This document shows positions 14,072 to 21,100 of a stretch of DNA of 24,441 bases, piece by piece. The notes under the pieces were generated by a model, which did not search any database, was not told where the DNA came from, and saw only the letters and a list, made by a program, of their open reading frames with translations. The DNA comes from JAWPMV01 sp038527215. Its GTDB lineage: Bacteria > Bacteroidota > Bacteroidia > J057. The stretch lies in assembly GCA_038527215.1 (NCBI GenBank), contig JBCBGC010000130.1, forward strand, positions 1 through 24,441, written 5' to 3'. The translations under genes and the position numbers were made by a program. The stretch's first letter is position 1. Each line of letters begins with the position of its first letter.

Positions 14072-14581
14072 CTACCGCTTCAGGCGTGCCCGCATTACCT
14101 GAAAGACTTCCCGACTCTCAATTTCTGACACCCCTTCATTTCCCCCACTGCTTCTCACCGGCTCCTCCTTGGTAGAGGTAATCTCATAATTCAGGTGGTC
14201 CTCCTCCAGGCACATCCGCATCTGCAATAAAGTCTCCATCCCCGCAAAATGATTGTAGAGACAGGGGCCGTTTTGATAGGCATCCAGAAGAATGGAATTG
14301 TGTTCATCAATCACATAGTGCCCTACGGAATCCGTGATGGACAACAAACTGTAGCGTCGGATGTCCGGTTTTTCGCCCCCCCGATCATAGTGTATGCTAA
14401 AGGTCAGGCCACTGTCCTGCGGCATGATTTCCAGGCTCATGGGAAAGCTGAATTGTAGCCGATTTTGCTCCCAAATCTCTACTTCACCTTGCCATGTTCC
14501 ATGCCAGGCTTCGGACAATTGGGCCATCATAGCGGGGTTTAGGAAACAAAACAACAGGCCAATCAAGCAGTATTTTTTCAT
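14072..14581 (-). CDS. Secreted small beta-rich protein of unknown function
   Basis: This 169-residue protein has a signal peptide (MKKYCLIGLLFCFLNPAMMA, then QLSEAWHG). The mature part starts with WHGTWQGEVEIW and continues with alternating hydrophobic strands (FSFPMSLEI, LTFSIHYDRGG, YVIDEHNSILL). This resembles a small lipocalin-like or beta-barrel domain, in which the W-x-G-x-W/Y start is usual, but that is only a structural impression. Cysteines in the mature part (in GPCLYN and RMCLEE) could form a disulfide. It stands between the terminator of the short-chain dehydrogenase gene and the small membrane-protein gene. Function unknown. Confidence 0.7.
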   Translation of the reverse strand: MKKYCLIGLLFCFLNPAMMAQLSEAWHGTWQGEVEIWEQNRLQFSFPMSLEIMPQDSGLTFSIHYDRGGEKPDIRRYSLLSITDSVGHYVIDEHNSILLDAYQNGPCLYNHFAGMETLLQMRMCLEEDHLNYEITSTKEEPVRSSGGNEGVSEIESREVFQVMRARLKR

Positions 14582-14624
14582 GAGGATCAGGATAAACGGA
14601 TACGGGTCTGGGCTTCAATAACGG

Positions 14625-14666
14625 AAAAAAAGTCAGCTTCGCCTTTTGGTAGAAAGGCGAAGCTGA
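14625..14666 (-). terminator. Rho-independent terminator of the short-chain dehydrogenase gene
   Basis: TCAGCTTCGCCTTT (14633-14646) and AAAGGCGAAGCTGA (14653-14666) form a perfect 14-pair stem with a six-base loop. Minus-strand transcription runs into seven T after the stem (plus-strand A run 14625-14631). It lies 24 nt past the stop at 14691. Confidence 0.93.
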
Positions 14667-14690
14667 TCCATGCTCAGTTTGGGTGAGTTC

Positions 14691-15563
14691 CTATTTATTT
14701 AAGCTGAGCATGTCTGCATTGCCAAAACTGGTATAGACCTGTCTGGTAACGTTATGCAAAAGCTCGTTATAAGCCTCCACCCCTTCTGCCATGCCCATAT
14801 GATCCACCACGATACGAAAGGGTTTTTCACCGTGCGCCTGGTCAAGCAAGGCTGCAATGGCTTCGGCGACTTTTTCAGGACGCTGCGCTGGGTTGGCGTT
14901 TACCGCCTGGGTGAAATGTTGCAAACCGATCTCCGGAACCTTTGCCATGTCGCCATAGCTATCCAAAGTTGCCTGATCACTGGGACGAAGCAGGCTATCC
15001 ATGAATCCCGTAGGCATGCCCCCTGGTTCTACAATGCAAGATTCTATCCCAAAAGGAGCCAGCTCGTTGCGGTAACTTTCGGCCAGGGCTTCCAGCGCCC
15101 ACTTAGAGGCTGAATAGGTGCCATAAAAAGGACCTGTGAGGCGGCCAATACAGCTGGAAATCTGAATGACTGTGCCTTTGCCTTGCTTTCTCAACAAAGG
15201 CGCGGCCGCCCGCATCACGCGTTGCACCCCGAATACGTTGACGTCGAATACTTTCTGCATATCCGCTGGGGTAAAAGCCTCCATCAGGCCGATCGAGCCT
15301 ACGCCGGCATTGTTGATGACCACGTCAAGAGTTCCTAATAATTCTACCGCTTGTTTTACCCCTTGCTCGACACTTTCATCGCTGGTTACATCCATCTCTA
15401 CCAGTTTGACGCCCGCAGTGCGCAAAGCGGCGGCTACTTCGGTGTTTTTTCCCCCGGTGGTCCGCATGCTCCCTACTACCTGATGGCCTTTTTCAGCAAG
15501 GGCCAGGCTGGTTAATTTTCCGAAGGCGCCACTGACGCCGGTGATAAATATTTTTTGACTCAT
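14691..15563 (-). CDS. Classical short-chain dehydrogenase/reductase
   Basis: The 290-residue enzyme has a Rossmann start ITGVSGAFG (7-15), in which Ala replaces the second glycine of the usual TGxxxGxG. NNAG is at 84-87 and the catalytic set is S137 (ISS), Y150 and K154 (YSASK). The EPGGMPTGF segment after the active site is typical of SDRs that act on ketones or aldehydes. R34 (GSMRTT) after the second strand favours NADP(H). It is soluble, with no signal peptide. The AraC regulator gene lies 162 nt upstream on the same strand, with a hairpin in the gap, so the regulator may control it. The substrate cannot be inferred. Confidence 0.88.
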   Translation of the reverse strand: MSQKIFITGVSGAFGKLTSLALAEKGHQVVGSMRTTGGKNTEVAAALRTAGVKLVEMDVTSDESVEQGVKQAVELLGTLDVVINNAGVGSIGLMEAFTPADMQKVFDVNVFGVQRVMRAAAPLLRKQGKGTVIQISSCIGRLTGPFYGTYSASKWALEALAESYRNELAPFGIESCIVEPGGMPTGFMDSLLRPSDQATLDSYGDMAKVPEIGLQHFTQAVNANPAQRPEKVAEAIAALLDQAHGEKPFRIVVDHMGMAEGVEAYNELLHNVTRQVYTSFGNADMLSLNK

Positions 15564-15670
15564 TTCTTTGTTAATGTTAATTGATTGCTATGACTCAAAG
15601 GTCCGGACTTCGTCGCTCAAGCCTCAACACATTTTCCGGAAGGTGGCACACAAAAAGGTGGGATATACAT

Positions 15671-15702
15671 GAGAAAGCGGTGGCCTGGGCCACCTCTTTC
15701 TC
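15671..15702. repeat. Strong hairpin between the AraC and SDR genes
   Basis: GAGAAAG-C-GGTGGCC (15671-15685) pairs with GGCCACC-T-CTTTCTC (15688-15702). This gives a 14-pair stem with one C/T mismatch and a two-base loop. It lies 24 nt past the AraC stop, so it probably ends or attenuates that transcript, but neither side has a T run. It could also act as an mRNA processing or protein-binding site upstream of the SDR gene. Confidence 0.6.
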
Positions 15703-15725
15703 ATTGAGTAGGATAGAAATTTTAT

Positions 15726-16631
15726 TCAAGCCGCCCGGAACTCCTGCGGACTCATGCCTGTCTTGGCTTTGAACAATCGGCTGAAATAATGCGGGTAATT
15801 GAAGCCTAGGGAATAAGCGATCTGGCTCACAGAATCCTGGCTGCCCAGCAATAAATGCTTGGCCCGGTGGATCAAAAAGTCGTTGATATGGTCCTTGGCC
15901 GTGCGCCCGGTTTCCTTCTTCAGCAGATCACTCAGGTAATAGGTGGAGACGTTACATTGCTCAGCCAGGTATGGAATGCTCGGCATGCCCAACTCTTCCA
16001 TCAGGCCCGCCTGATAATAGTTTTTCAGGAGCCGTTCTACCTTGGAAAGCAGGTCTTGATTCTGAGGACGGCGGGTGATAAACTGTCGCTCGTAAAAGCG
16101 CTTTGCATGATTGAGAATTAATTCCAGGGTCGAAGCCAGCACGGTCTGACTATGTTGATCAATGCGAGAGGAGATTTCGGTTTTGAGCAGGTCCACACAT
16201 TGGTTGATGGTATCTTCTTCTTGTCGGGACAAATGCAAGGCTTCGTGTACATCGTAAGAGAAGAAATGATAGCTATCAATGCGCTCTCCCAAAGAGGTTC
16301 CTCGAATCAGATCGGGATGAAAATACAGCAGCCATCCGTCAATTTGTCCCAAGCGTACTTCCCGGGTCAGGGTTAAGACCTGGCCTGGGGCCATAAAGAT
16401 CAGCGCTCCTTCGTCAAAATCATAGTGGTTCCGCCCATAGTCCAATCCGCAGCCTTTATCCTTGAGGGCGACAGAATAGAATTCATTGGTGATTTTATTC
16501 CCCACTTCCTCCGGACCATTGGCCATGCGGTTCATGTCAATAATGGTAATGAGGGGATGCGTGGGAGGCTCAAACCCCAGGTGGGCGTGCATGCCTGTGA
16601 TAGTGGTATGGTGGATGATGTTAGCGGCCAT
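15726..16631 (-). CDS. AraC-family transcriptional regulator
   Basis: The 301-residue protein has an N-terminal cupin-like effector region (GRNHYDFDEGALIFMAPGQV) and a C-terminal AraC double helix-turn-helix of about 85 residues. The first reader is IPYLAEQCNVSTYYLSDLLKK; the second is VSQIAYSLGFNYPHYFSRLF, ending with the family motif KAKTGMSPQEFR. It should bind DNA in response to a small molecule. I chose the ATG at 16631, because the longer frame to 16676 depends on a GTG start and adds a non-conserved tail. It sits between two SDR-type reductase genes on the same strand, which makes them its probable targets. A CTTGCAAG palindrome lies just upstream. Confidence 0.9.
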   Translation of the reverse strand: MAANIIHHTTITGMHAHLGFEPPTHPLITIIDMNRMANGPEEVGNKITNEFYSVALKDKGCGLDYGRNHYDFDEGALIFMAPGQVLTLTREVRLGQIDGWLLYFHPDLIRGTSLGERIDSYHFFSYDVHEALHLSRQEEDTINQCVDLLKTEISSRIDQHSQTVLASTLELILNHAKRFYERQFITRRPQNQDLLSKVERLLKNYYQAGLMEELGMPSIPYLAEQCNVSTYYLSDLLKKETGRTAKDHINDFLIHRAKHLLLGSQDSVSQIAYSLGFNYPHYFSRLFKAKTGMSPQEFRAA

Positions 16632-16751
16632 ATTTCTTTTCTTGCAAGTTCCGGTAAAAGATCCCGATCGGACCACACACTTTCAGGAAAGATACACACA
16701 AAATCCAAGCGAATCGAGCCAAAACCCTCCCCCGAAGTTCAGCTGTGTTCA

Positions 16752-17768
16752 TTAAATCGCGCCGACCTGTTTCAGTGAAACCGCACTGGCCAGGATGGCG
16801 TCTTTCGGAGAAATAAAATCTATCCCCAGCACCTCTTCTGCCTGCCGGTGCGAAAGACGCAGTTTTTTGTCCAACCGACTTAAAGAAGGGCGAAGTTTGG
16901 GCATAAACAAAGCGACCAGGCGCACCAGCCAGCTGGGCAACTCTCGGGTAGGGATCTTTTGCTCGGGATAGGCTTCTGCCAGAATTTTGCCTATCTGCCG
17001 AAAACGCATTTCTCCCGCTGACATGATAAAGCGTTTGCCTGCTGCCGCAGGTTTTTCCATGGCGGCCAGATGCGCCTGCGCGATATCCCGTACATCCACG
17101 ATCCCAAAGTCCATTTTAGGAAAAGCAGGCAAGCTCTGTTTAAAGATCTCACTCACCAAAGATAAGGAGGTGGACACATCCTGGCTCATGACTGGTCCCA
17201 GGACAGCGGCTGGATTAATGACCGCCAGTTCCATGCCCTGCCCTTCTCCCCGGATATATGCCCAGGCGGCTTGTTCTGCGATGGTTTTAGATTGATTGTA
17301 AAAGGGGACCGCTTCCTTTTGTCCCAATTGCGTCCAGTGAGATTCGTCAAATACTGCGGGTCTGGCTTTACCCCAACCGCTCACCATGGCCGCGATAGAA
17401 GAGGTCAGCACTACCCGTTTTACCCCCGCCGCTTTGGCTGCTTTGAGGGCCCGAAGGGTTCCTTCCCGGGCGGGGATAATGAGTTCATCGGCACTTTGGG
17501 GTTGGGTAGCGGGAAAAGGAGAGGCAATGTGCTGAAGAAAATCTACACCTTGCATGGCTTCAGCCCAGCCTTCATCCTTCATCAGGTCCAGGCTTACGAT
17601 CTCTATCTGGATCGGCTTGCCCGCGTACTCACTGAGGAGGTGATTGATGCGGGCGGCTTTGCCAGCTGAGCGGGCGGTCCCCCGCACCCGATAGCCTTGC
17701 TCGATCAAAGCCAAAATCACATGGGAAGCAATAAAACCTGAAGCGCCGGTTACCAATACTGTCTGCAT
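16752..17768 (-). CDS. Extended SDR: NAD(P)-dependent aldehyde / dihydroflavonol-4-reductase-like
   Basis: This 338-residue protein is an extended short-chain dehydrogenase. It has TGASGFIASH (7-16), the HIASPF segment (80-85) typical of dihydroflavonol-reductase-like enzymes, a catalytic serine near 123-124 (TSS), and the Y157-x3-K161 pair (YNQSK). R30 and R33 after the second strand suggest NADPH preference. Relatives reduce aldehydes or ketones such as methylglyoxal or cinnamaldehyde-like compounds. It follows the second Crp/Fnr gene by 55 nt and has a good -7 element of its own. The AraC gene follows 120 nt downstream. The substrate is unknown; the fold and chemistry are well supported. 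Confidence 0.88.
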   Translation of the reverse strand: MQTVLVTGASGFIASHVILALIEQGYRVRGTARSAGKAARINHLLSEYAGKPIQIEIVSLDLMKDEGWAEAMQGVDFLQHIASPFPATQPQSADELIIPAREGTLRALKAAKAAGVKRVVLTSSIAAMVSGWGKARPAVFDESHWTQLGQKEAVPFYNQSKTIAEQAAWAYIRGEGQGMELAVINPAAVLGPVMSQDVSTSLSLVSEIFKQSLPAFPKMDFGIVDVRDIAQAHLAAMEKPAAAGKRFIMSAGEMRFRQIGKILAEAYPEQKIPTRELPSWLVRLVALFMPKLRPSLSRLDKKLRLSHRQAEEVLGIDFISPKDAILASAVSLKQVGAI

Positions 17769-17792
17769 AATGTTGGATATCTAAGATTTACC

Positions 17793-17800
17793 CAAACATA
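17793..17800 (-). promoter_or_regulatory. Bacteroidota-type -7 promoter element for the extended SDR gene
   Basis: On the minus strand this reads TATGTTTG, a perfect match to the Bacteroidota -7 consensus TAnnTTTG, 24 nt before the ATG at 17768. The -33 TTTG element is not clear. The position suggests that the reductase gene has its own start point and does not depend on reading through from the Crp/Fnr gene. Confidence 0.45.
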
Positions 17801-17823
17801 GACAGGATCGGTGCTGCGGTCAT

Positions 17824-18402
17824 TTACATTTGTTGATTGGCGGCAATTTCTTTGCGGAGGCGACTCAACTGAGTGGGGGTGATGCCTAGATAACTTGACA
17901 CATGGTATTGGGGAATGCGGTCTGCTACCTCTGCGTATATTTCCCGAAAATAGGTGTAGCGATCCCGGGCGTTCATGGCCATGAAGGTCATCAGGCGGTC
18001 CTGCTTGAGGCTCATACTTTGAGCGGTGACCTTGTGCATGACCAGGGCAATTTCCGGATAGCGCTCGGTTAGCTGCACATAATCTGCATACTGAATCCCG
18101 ATATAGGCGGTATCCTCCAGCGCCTGGATAAAAACCTTGCTTGGCTCCTCCGGATTGACATTGGCGACCATGAAATCACCCGGCTGAATGAACTTTTCGT
18201 TCCACTCTGCCCCATTTTCTTCCAGGTAAAAAGAGCGGAGCAAGCCGTGGGTCACATAGGCCACTTCCCGTACAGGCTCACCAGAAGCAGTAAAAAAAGC
18301 CTCCAGCGGCAGTTTGCGCAGGTAGCTTCTTTCCTTAATGGCCTGCCAGGCCTCCTCGCTCAGGCTTACGTGTTCGGATAAAATGGCTCGTAATTGCTCC
18401 AT
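17824..18402 (-). CDS. Crp/Fnr-family transcriptional regulator
   Basis: The 192-residue protein has a cyclic-nucleotide-binding-type barrel (about 25-110), a long helix (110-135) and a C-terminal winged helix (IPQYHVSSYLGITPTQLSRLRK, split near 163-184). The DRYTYFREIYAEVADRIP segment before the reader is typical of the large Bacteroidota Crp group that lacks both the cAMP-contact residues and Fe-S cysteines, so its ligand is unknown. It has no cysteine cluster, unlike the regulator next to arsM. The ATG at 18402 is the natural start. It lies 61 nt after the plug-like gene and 55 nt before the extended SDR gene. No palindrome like the one near arsM was seen around it. Confidence 0.87.
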   Translation of the reverse strand: MEQLRAILSEHVSLSEEAWQAIKERSYLRKLPLEAFFTASGEPVREVAYVTHGLLRSFYLEENGAEWNEKFIQPGDFMVANVNPEEPSKVFIQALEDTAYIGIQYADYVQLTERYPEIALVMHKVTAQSMSLKQDRLMTFMAMNARDRYTYFREIYAEVADRIPQYHVSSYLGITPTQLSRLRKEIAANQQM

Positions 18403-18463
18403 GAGAGGTGAGATTCATTGTTAGGGTCCAGACGACCCTTTCCGCGACATCCTAAAGGTAAGC

Positions 18464-19006
18464 CTATTGGGTCGAAATCACATACCAAAGTCCCTTGGCT
18501 TTTTTGCCAAATTCTACCCGCCCTTCTCTGGCTGACAACATCCGTAAATCCTGGATATCCTCCTCGCTCAAATTCTTCATGCGCCCCAGGGATACCTGTA
18601 ATTCTCCATCTACCACAAACTGGATTTTTCGGCCCAGGTAATCAGGATTTTTCTCTGCCTCGGTCACTTGCTCCTGGATCAGCCCCCAGTAATAGGCCCG
18701 ACGAATCTCCTCGAAATTCCCCAGTTTGGTGATAACCAGGACCGCTCCGTGTTTGGCCTTGGGTCCGTATAGGCGTTCTGGATTTTTCTTATTTACCTCT
18801 ACAGATTCAATTTGCTCCGGTTTTACCAGCTCCATTTCAGCCTTATTTTTGAGCGGGATATGGTCCACCAATACCAGCGGATCTTTTCCATTCCCGGTAG
18901 AGATGGGCGGTTTAGATTTTTGGGCAAAAAGGGCGGTAGCTCCGGTTCCGAACCAGAGCAGAACCAATAGAAAAGGGATGGAAGATATAGGTCTCATGGA
19001 TAACAT
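18464..19006 (-). CDS. Exported protein with two tandem TonB-plug-like units
   Basis: A 180-residue exported protein (signal near 5-29, ending ATALFA-QK). The mature part holds two copies of a short pattern known from the plug domain of TonB-dependent receptors. Unit one (43-94) has PLVLVDHIPL, then IESVEVNKK, then LYGPKAKHGAVLVIT. Unit two (127-179) has IQFVVDGEL, then EDIQDLRML, then VEFGKKAKGLWYVIST. In receptors this segment is followed by a 22-strand barrel; here there is none. ATG codons at 19006 and 18997 are both possible starts; the longer frame needs TTG. It is the last gene of a four-gene set of exported proteins, 37 nt after the Ere/TIKI-like gene. It is not a receptor. It may bind a partner such as TonB or a peptide, but the function is unknown. 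Confidence 0.72.
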   Translation of the reverse strand: MLSMRPISSIPFLLVLLWFGTGATALFAQKSKPPISTGNGKDPLVLVDHIPLKNKAEMELVKPEQIESVEVNKKNPERLYGPKAKHGAVLVITKLGNFEEIRRAYYWGLIQEQVTEAEKNPDYLGRKIQFVVDGELQVSLGRMKNLSEEDIQDLRMLSAREGRVEFGKKAKGLWYVISTQ

Positions 19007-19043
19007 ATCAGATCGTAAACCTCCAAGGTACAAAAAGCCGGGA

Positions 19044-20573
19044 TTAGCCCAACATTCCGCCCAGGTTCCAGCTATAGGCCAGAGTTGTCAAGCCCAGGAA
19101 AGCCAGGACTAGGAGGGAATAATAGATGCGAAAGCCGGTGGACCACCAGGCTTGGCCCCAGCTCCGGAACAACAGCGTCAGATTTACCAATCCCAACAGG
19201 AAAAAGGGCAGAAAAATGAAGATAGAGGTACTGGCAGGTAAAATGCCTACGCCCCAGGCAGGAAACTGTAGGAAACCTAGAATCTGATACAAGATCAACC
19301 CCACCAAGGCCAGACAGGAGGAAGCCAGGATCAACTTGGCCGATTTTCCTTGCTGTTTTTTCCGAAAAAGAGCGACTATGCCTGGGAACAAAAAGCTCAG
19401 GCCCAATACAGCTAATACCCCAAAAGGAACGAGGGTCCAGATGGTACGCGAGCGAAAGGCTTTTTCATAGGAAGCGACCCGGTTTTTGGTAGCATTTCCC
19501 GCTCCTTTGAAATAGATGATGGCATCATAGCCAGCCAGGCCTCTTTTTTGGGATTCGGTTAAGGCCAAACTATCCGCTTCATGGGCCGCCAACCAGGCTT
19601 TGGTATCCAGTAGAAGCAAATTCTTTCCCTGAAAATCTGAGCTATCCGGCAGGGCTCTTTCAGCATTAAAGCGACGCAGGCCAATGGCCAGGCTCTTTCT
19701 CCCGTTTTTTCGAGCCAGTTCACGGGCATGATCTCCCAGGGTCAATACGCCATTGGGTCCAATGCCATAGGTAATGTGGGCTCCGCCCATTTTGAAGACA
19801 GCTTGGGCTAAGCCTGAATCTGCCGCTACATAAGCATCCAGTTTATCCTTCATAAACTGCTCCCTGACAGCCGAAGACTGGCTTTTATCGCCTCGCTGCC
19901 AAAGGGTATAAATCTCCATGGAGGCTTCCAGCTCTTCCAGAATTTCTGCGGCTTCCGGGTCCGGGCAATCTGCAAAGACAGCTTTGAGGGGGATCAAATC
20001 CGCCCGGTGCTCTTCCCGGATATATCGGCCCATTCTCAACGTCGCTTTGAGAAAAGCGCCTTTGGCCAGGCGGCGGGCTGGTCCCGTATGTGCCAGTTCT
20101 CGCAAGCGATCATAGGGATGGATGGCGATAAAACTTTGGTCTACCCCCCACAAGGTGGATGGGACCGAATCTGCTTCCGCCAGAGCGGTTTCCGTCAGCG
20201 CCAGGTCCTCGTCATAATCAAAGGCAATAGAGAAAGGATTTGCCTGCAAAAAGGCTTCTAAGCCGCCTTGATTAAGCTGGGAAGTGGTCCAGCTATCCGT
20301 TTCCAGGACCAAATGCCGGTAGCCTCGGGATGCCAGCGCCTGATAGACCACGTCCACCAATCGTGCTACCCCCTCGACCCCATGTTGCTCTCCGAACATC
20401 ACAAACTGTCTCCCTTGAGCCTGATCTAAGACCCAATCCAGGCCGGGGCCTTCAAAGCCCCCTTCTGTAGATTGGAAGGGATACAAGCCGGTGGAGTCCG
20501 GAGACTGAGCAAGGGTTAACTGAAAGAAAAAAAGACTGGGTATGAGTAGAAGCAGGAGTTTTGGAAGGTTCAT
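19044..20573 (-). CDS. Ere/TIKI/ChaN-like enzyme fused to a four-helix membrane domain
   Basis: This 509-residue protein has a signal peptide (to about residue 22, LTLAQS) and a soluble domain (about 40-360). That domain carries the marks of the erythromycin-esterase / TIKI / ChaN superfamily: FGEQHG (60-65, with E62 and H64), LVLETD (88-93, with E91) and MGGAHITYG (262-270, with H266). These match the Glu/His catalytic set of the group, although Ere enzymes have GExxH where this has GExH, as in ChaN/TIKI. Four membrane segments follow (about 379-402, 413-436, 440-468 and 482-503). The enzyme domain should face the periplasm. It is the third gene of a tight set. The substrate is unknown; I do not claim macrolide hydrolysis. 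Confidence 0.75.
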   Translation of the reverse strand: MNLPKLLLLLIPSLFFFQLTLAQSPDSTGLYPFQSTEGGFEGPGLDWVLDQAQGRQFVMFGEQHGVEGVARLVDVVYQALASRGYRHLVLETDSWTTSQLNQGGLEAFLQANPFSIAFDYDEDLALTETALAEADSVPSTLWGVDQSFIAIHPYDRLRELAHTGPARRLAKGAFLKATLRMGRYIREEHRADLIPLKAVFADCPDPEAAEILEELEASMEIYTLWQRGDKSQSSAVREQFMKDKLDAYVAADSGLAQAVFKMGGAHITYGIGPNGVLTLGDHARELARKNGRKSLAIGLRRFNAERALPDSSDFQGKNLLLLDTKAWLAAHEADSLALTESQKRGLAGYDAIIYFKGAGNATKNRVASYEKAFRSRTIWTLVPFGVLAVLGLSFLFPGIVALFRKKQQGKSAKLILASSCLALVGLILYQILGFLQFPAWGVGILPASTSIFIFLPFFLLGLVNLTLLFRSWGQAWWSTGFRIYYSLLVLAFLGLTTLAYSWNLGGMLG

Positions 20574-20596
20574 ACAATCAGGCTGTCAAATAGAGG

Positions 20597-21085
20597 TTAG
20601 GGCTGTGTTTCTTTTCTCCGCAGGAAATAGGTGTGATAGACGCCCCAGCTGGTTTGTCCCCCAATATACTGCGGGATATTTCGGCTACGAAGGAGCAGGA
20701 ATTTTTCTCCATAGAGGCGTTGAAAAAGGCTAAGCCCACTCCAAGGACTCAGGAATCGCCCCAGCGTTGAAGAATCCGCGGAAATTTTTTGCACCTGCTG
20801 GTAGCAAAATCCCTGGTCAGAATATGCTACTTTTTCTCCCCCGACGATGATGACTTCTTCCCAGCGGCAAGTAGTCACATACATCAGTTGCCAGGCACTA
20901 TCCAGCTTCCCGACCATCAGCGTGTCTCGCATGGGCAAGACGTGCATGGCTTGGCAATAGACCTCAAACTCAGCTTGCAGGCTGTCGGGGCTAGCCTGAG
21001 ACTGAGCCTGAATAGCTAGTCCCGGAACCAGCAGGAGCCAGAGCATGGCCGGCTTTTTTACCCCAGATAATCTTGTGTGCTTCAT
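20597..21085 (-). CDS. Small secreted protein of unknown function
   Basis: The 162-residue product has a basic N-region and a hydrophobic signal segment (MLWLLLVPGLAIQA, then QSQAS), so it is exported. The mature part has three cysteines (in VYCQAM, TTCRWEE and GFCYQQ), an odd number for simple disulfide pairing. It contains strand-like runs (KLDSAWQLMYV, WEEVIIVGGEKVAY, KFLLLRSRN) and ends with TYFLRRKETQP. I do not recognise a family. It starts 15 nt after the propeller lipoprotein gene and ends 23 nt before the Ere/TIKI-like gene, so it is almost certainly co-transcribed and may be part of the same envelope process. Confidence 0.7.
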   Translation of the reverse strand: MKHTRLSGVKKPAMLWLLLVPGLAIQAQSQASPDSLQAEFEVYCQAMHVLPMRDTLMVGKLDSAWQLMYVTTCRWEEVIIVGGEKVAYSDQGFCYQQVQKISADSSTLGRFLSPWSGLSLFQRLYGEKFLLLRSRNIPQYIGGQTSWGVYHTYFLRRKETQP

Positions 21086-21100
21086 GGTCTAAGCTATGTA

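Noticed and set aside
19044..20573. Macrolide resistance by an erythromycin esterase
   Set aside because: The protein is exported, carries four membrane helices and has GExH where Ere enzymes have GExxH. Fold similarity alone does not support antibiotic hydrolysis.
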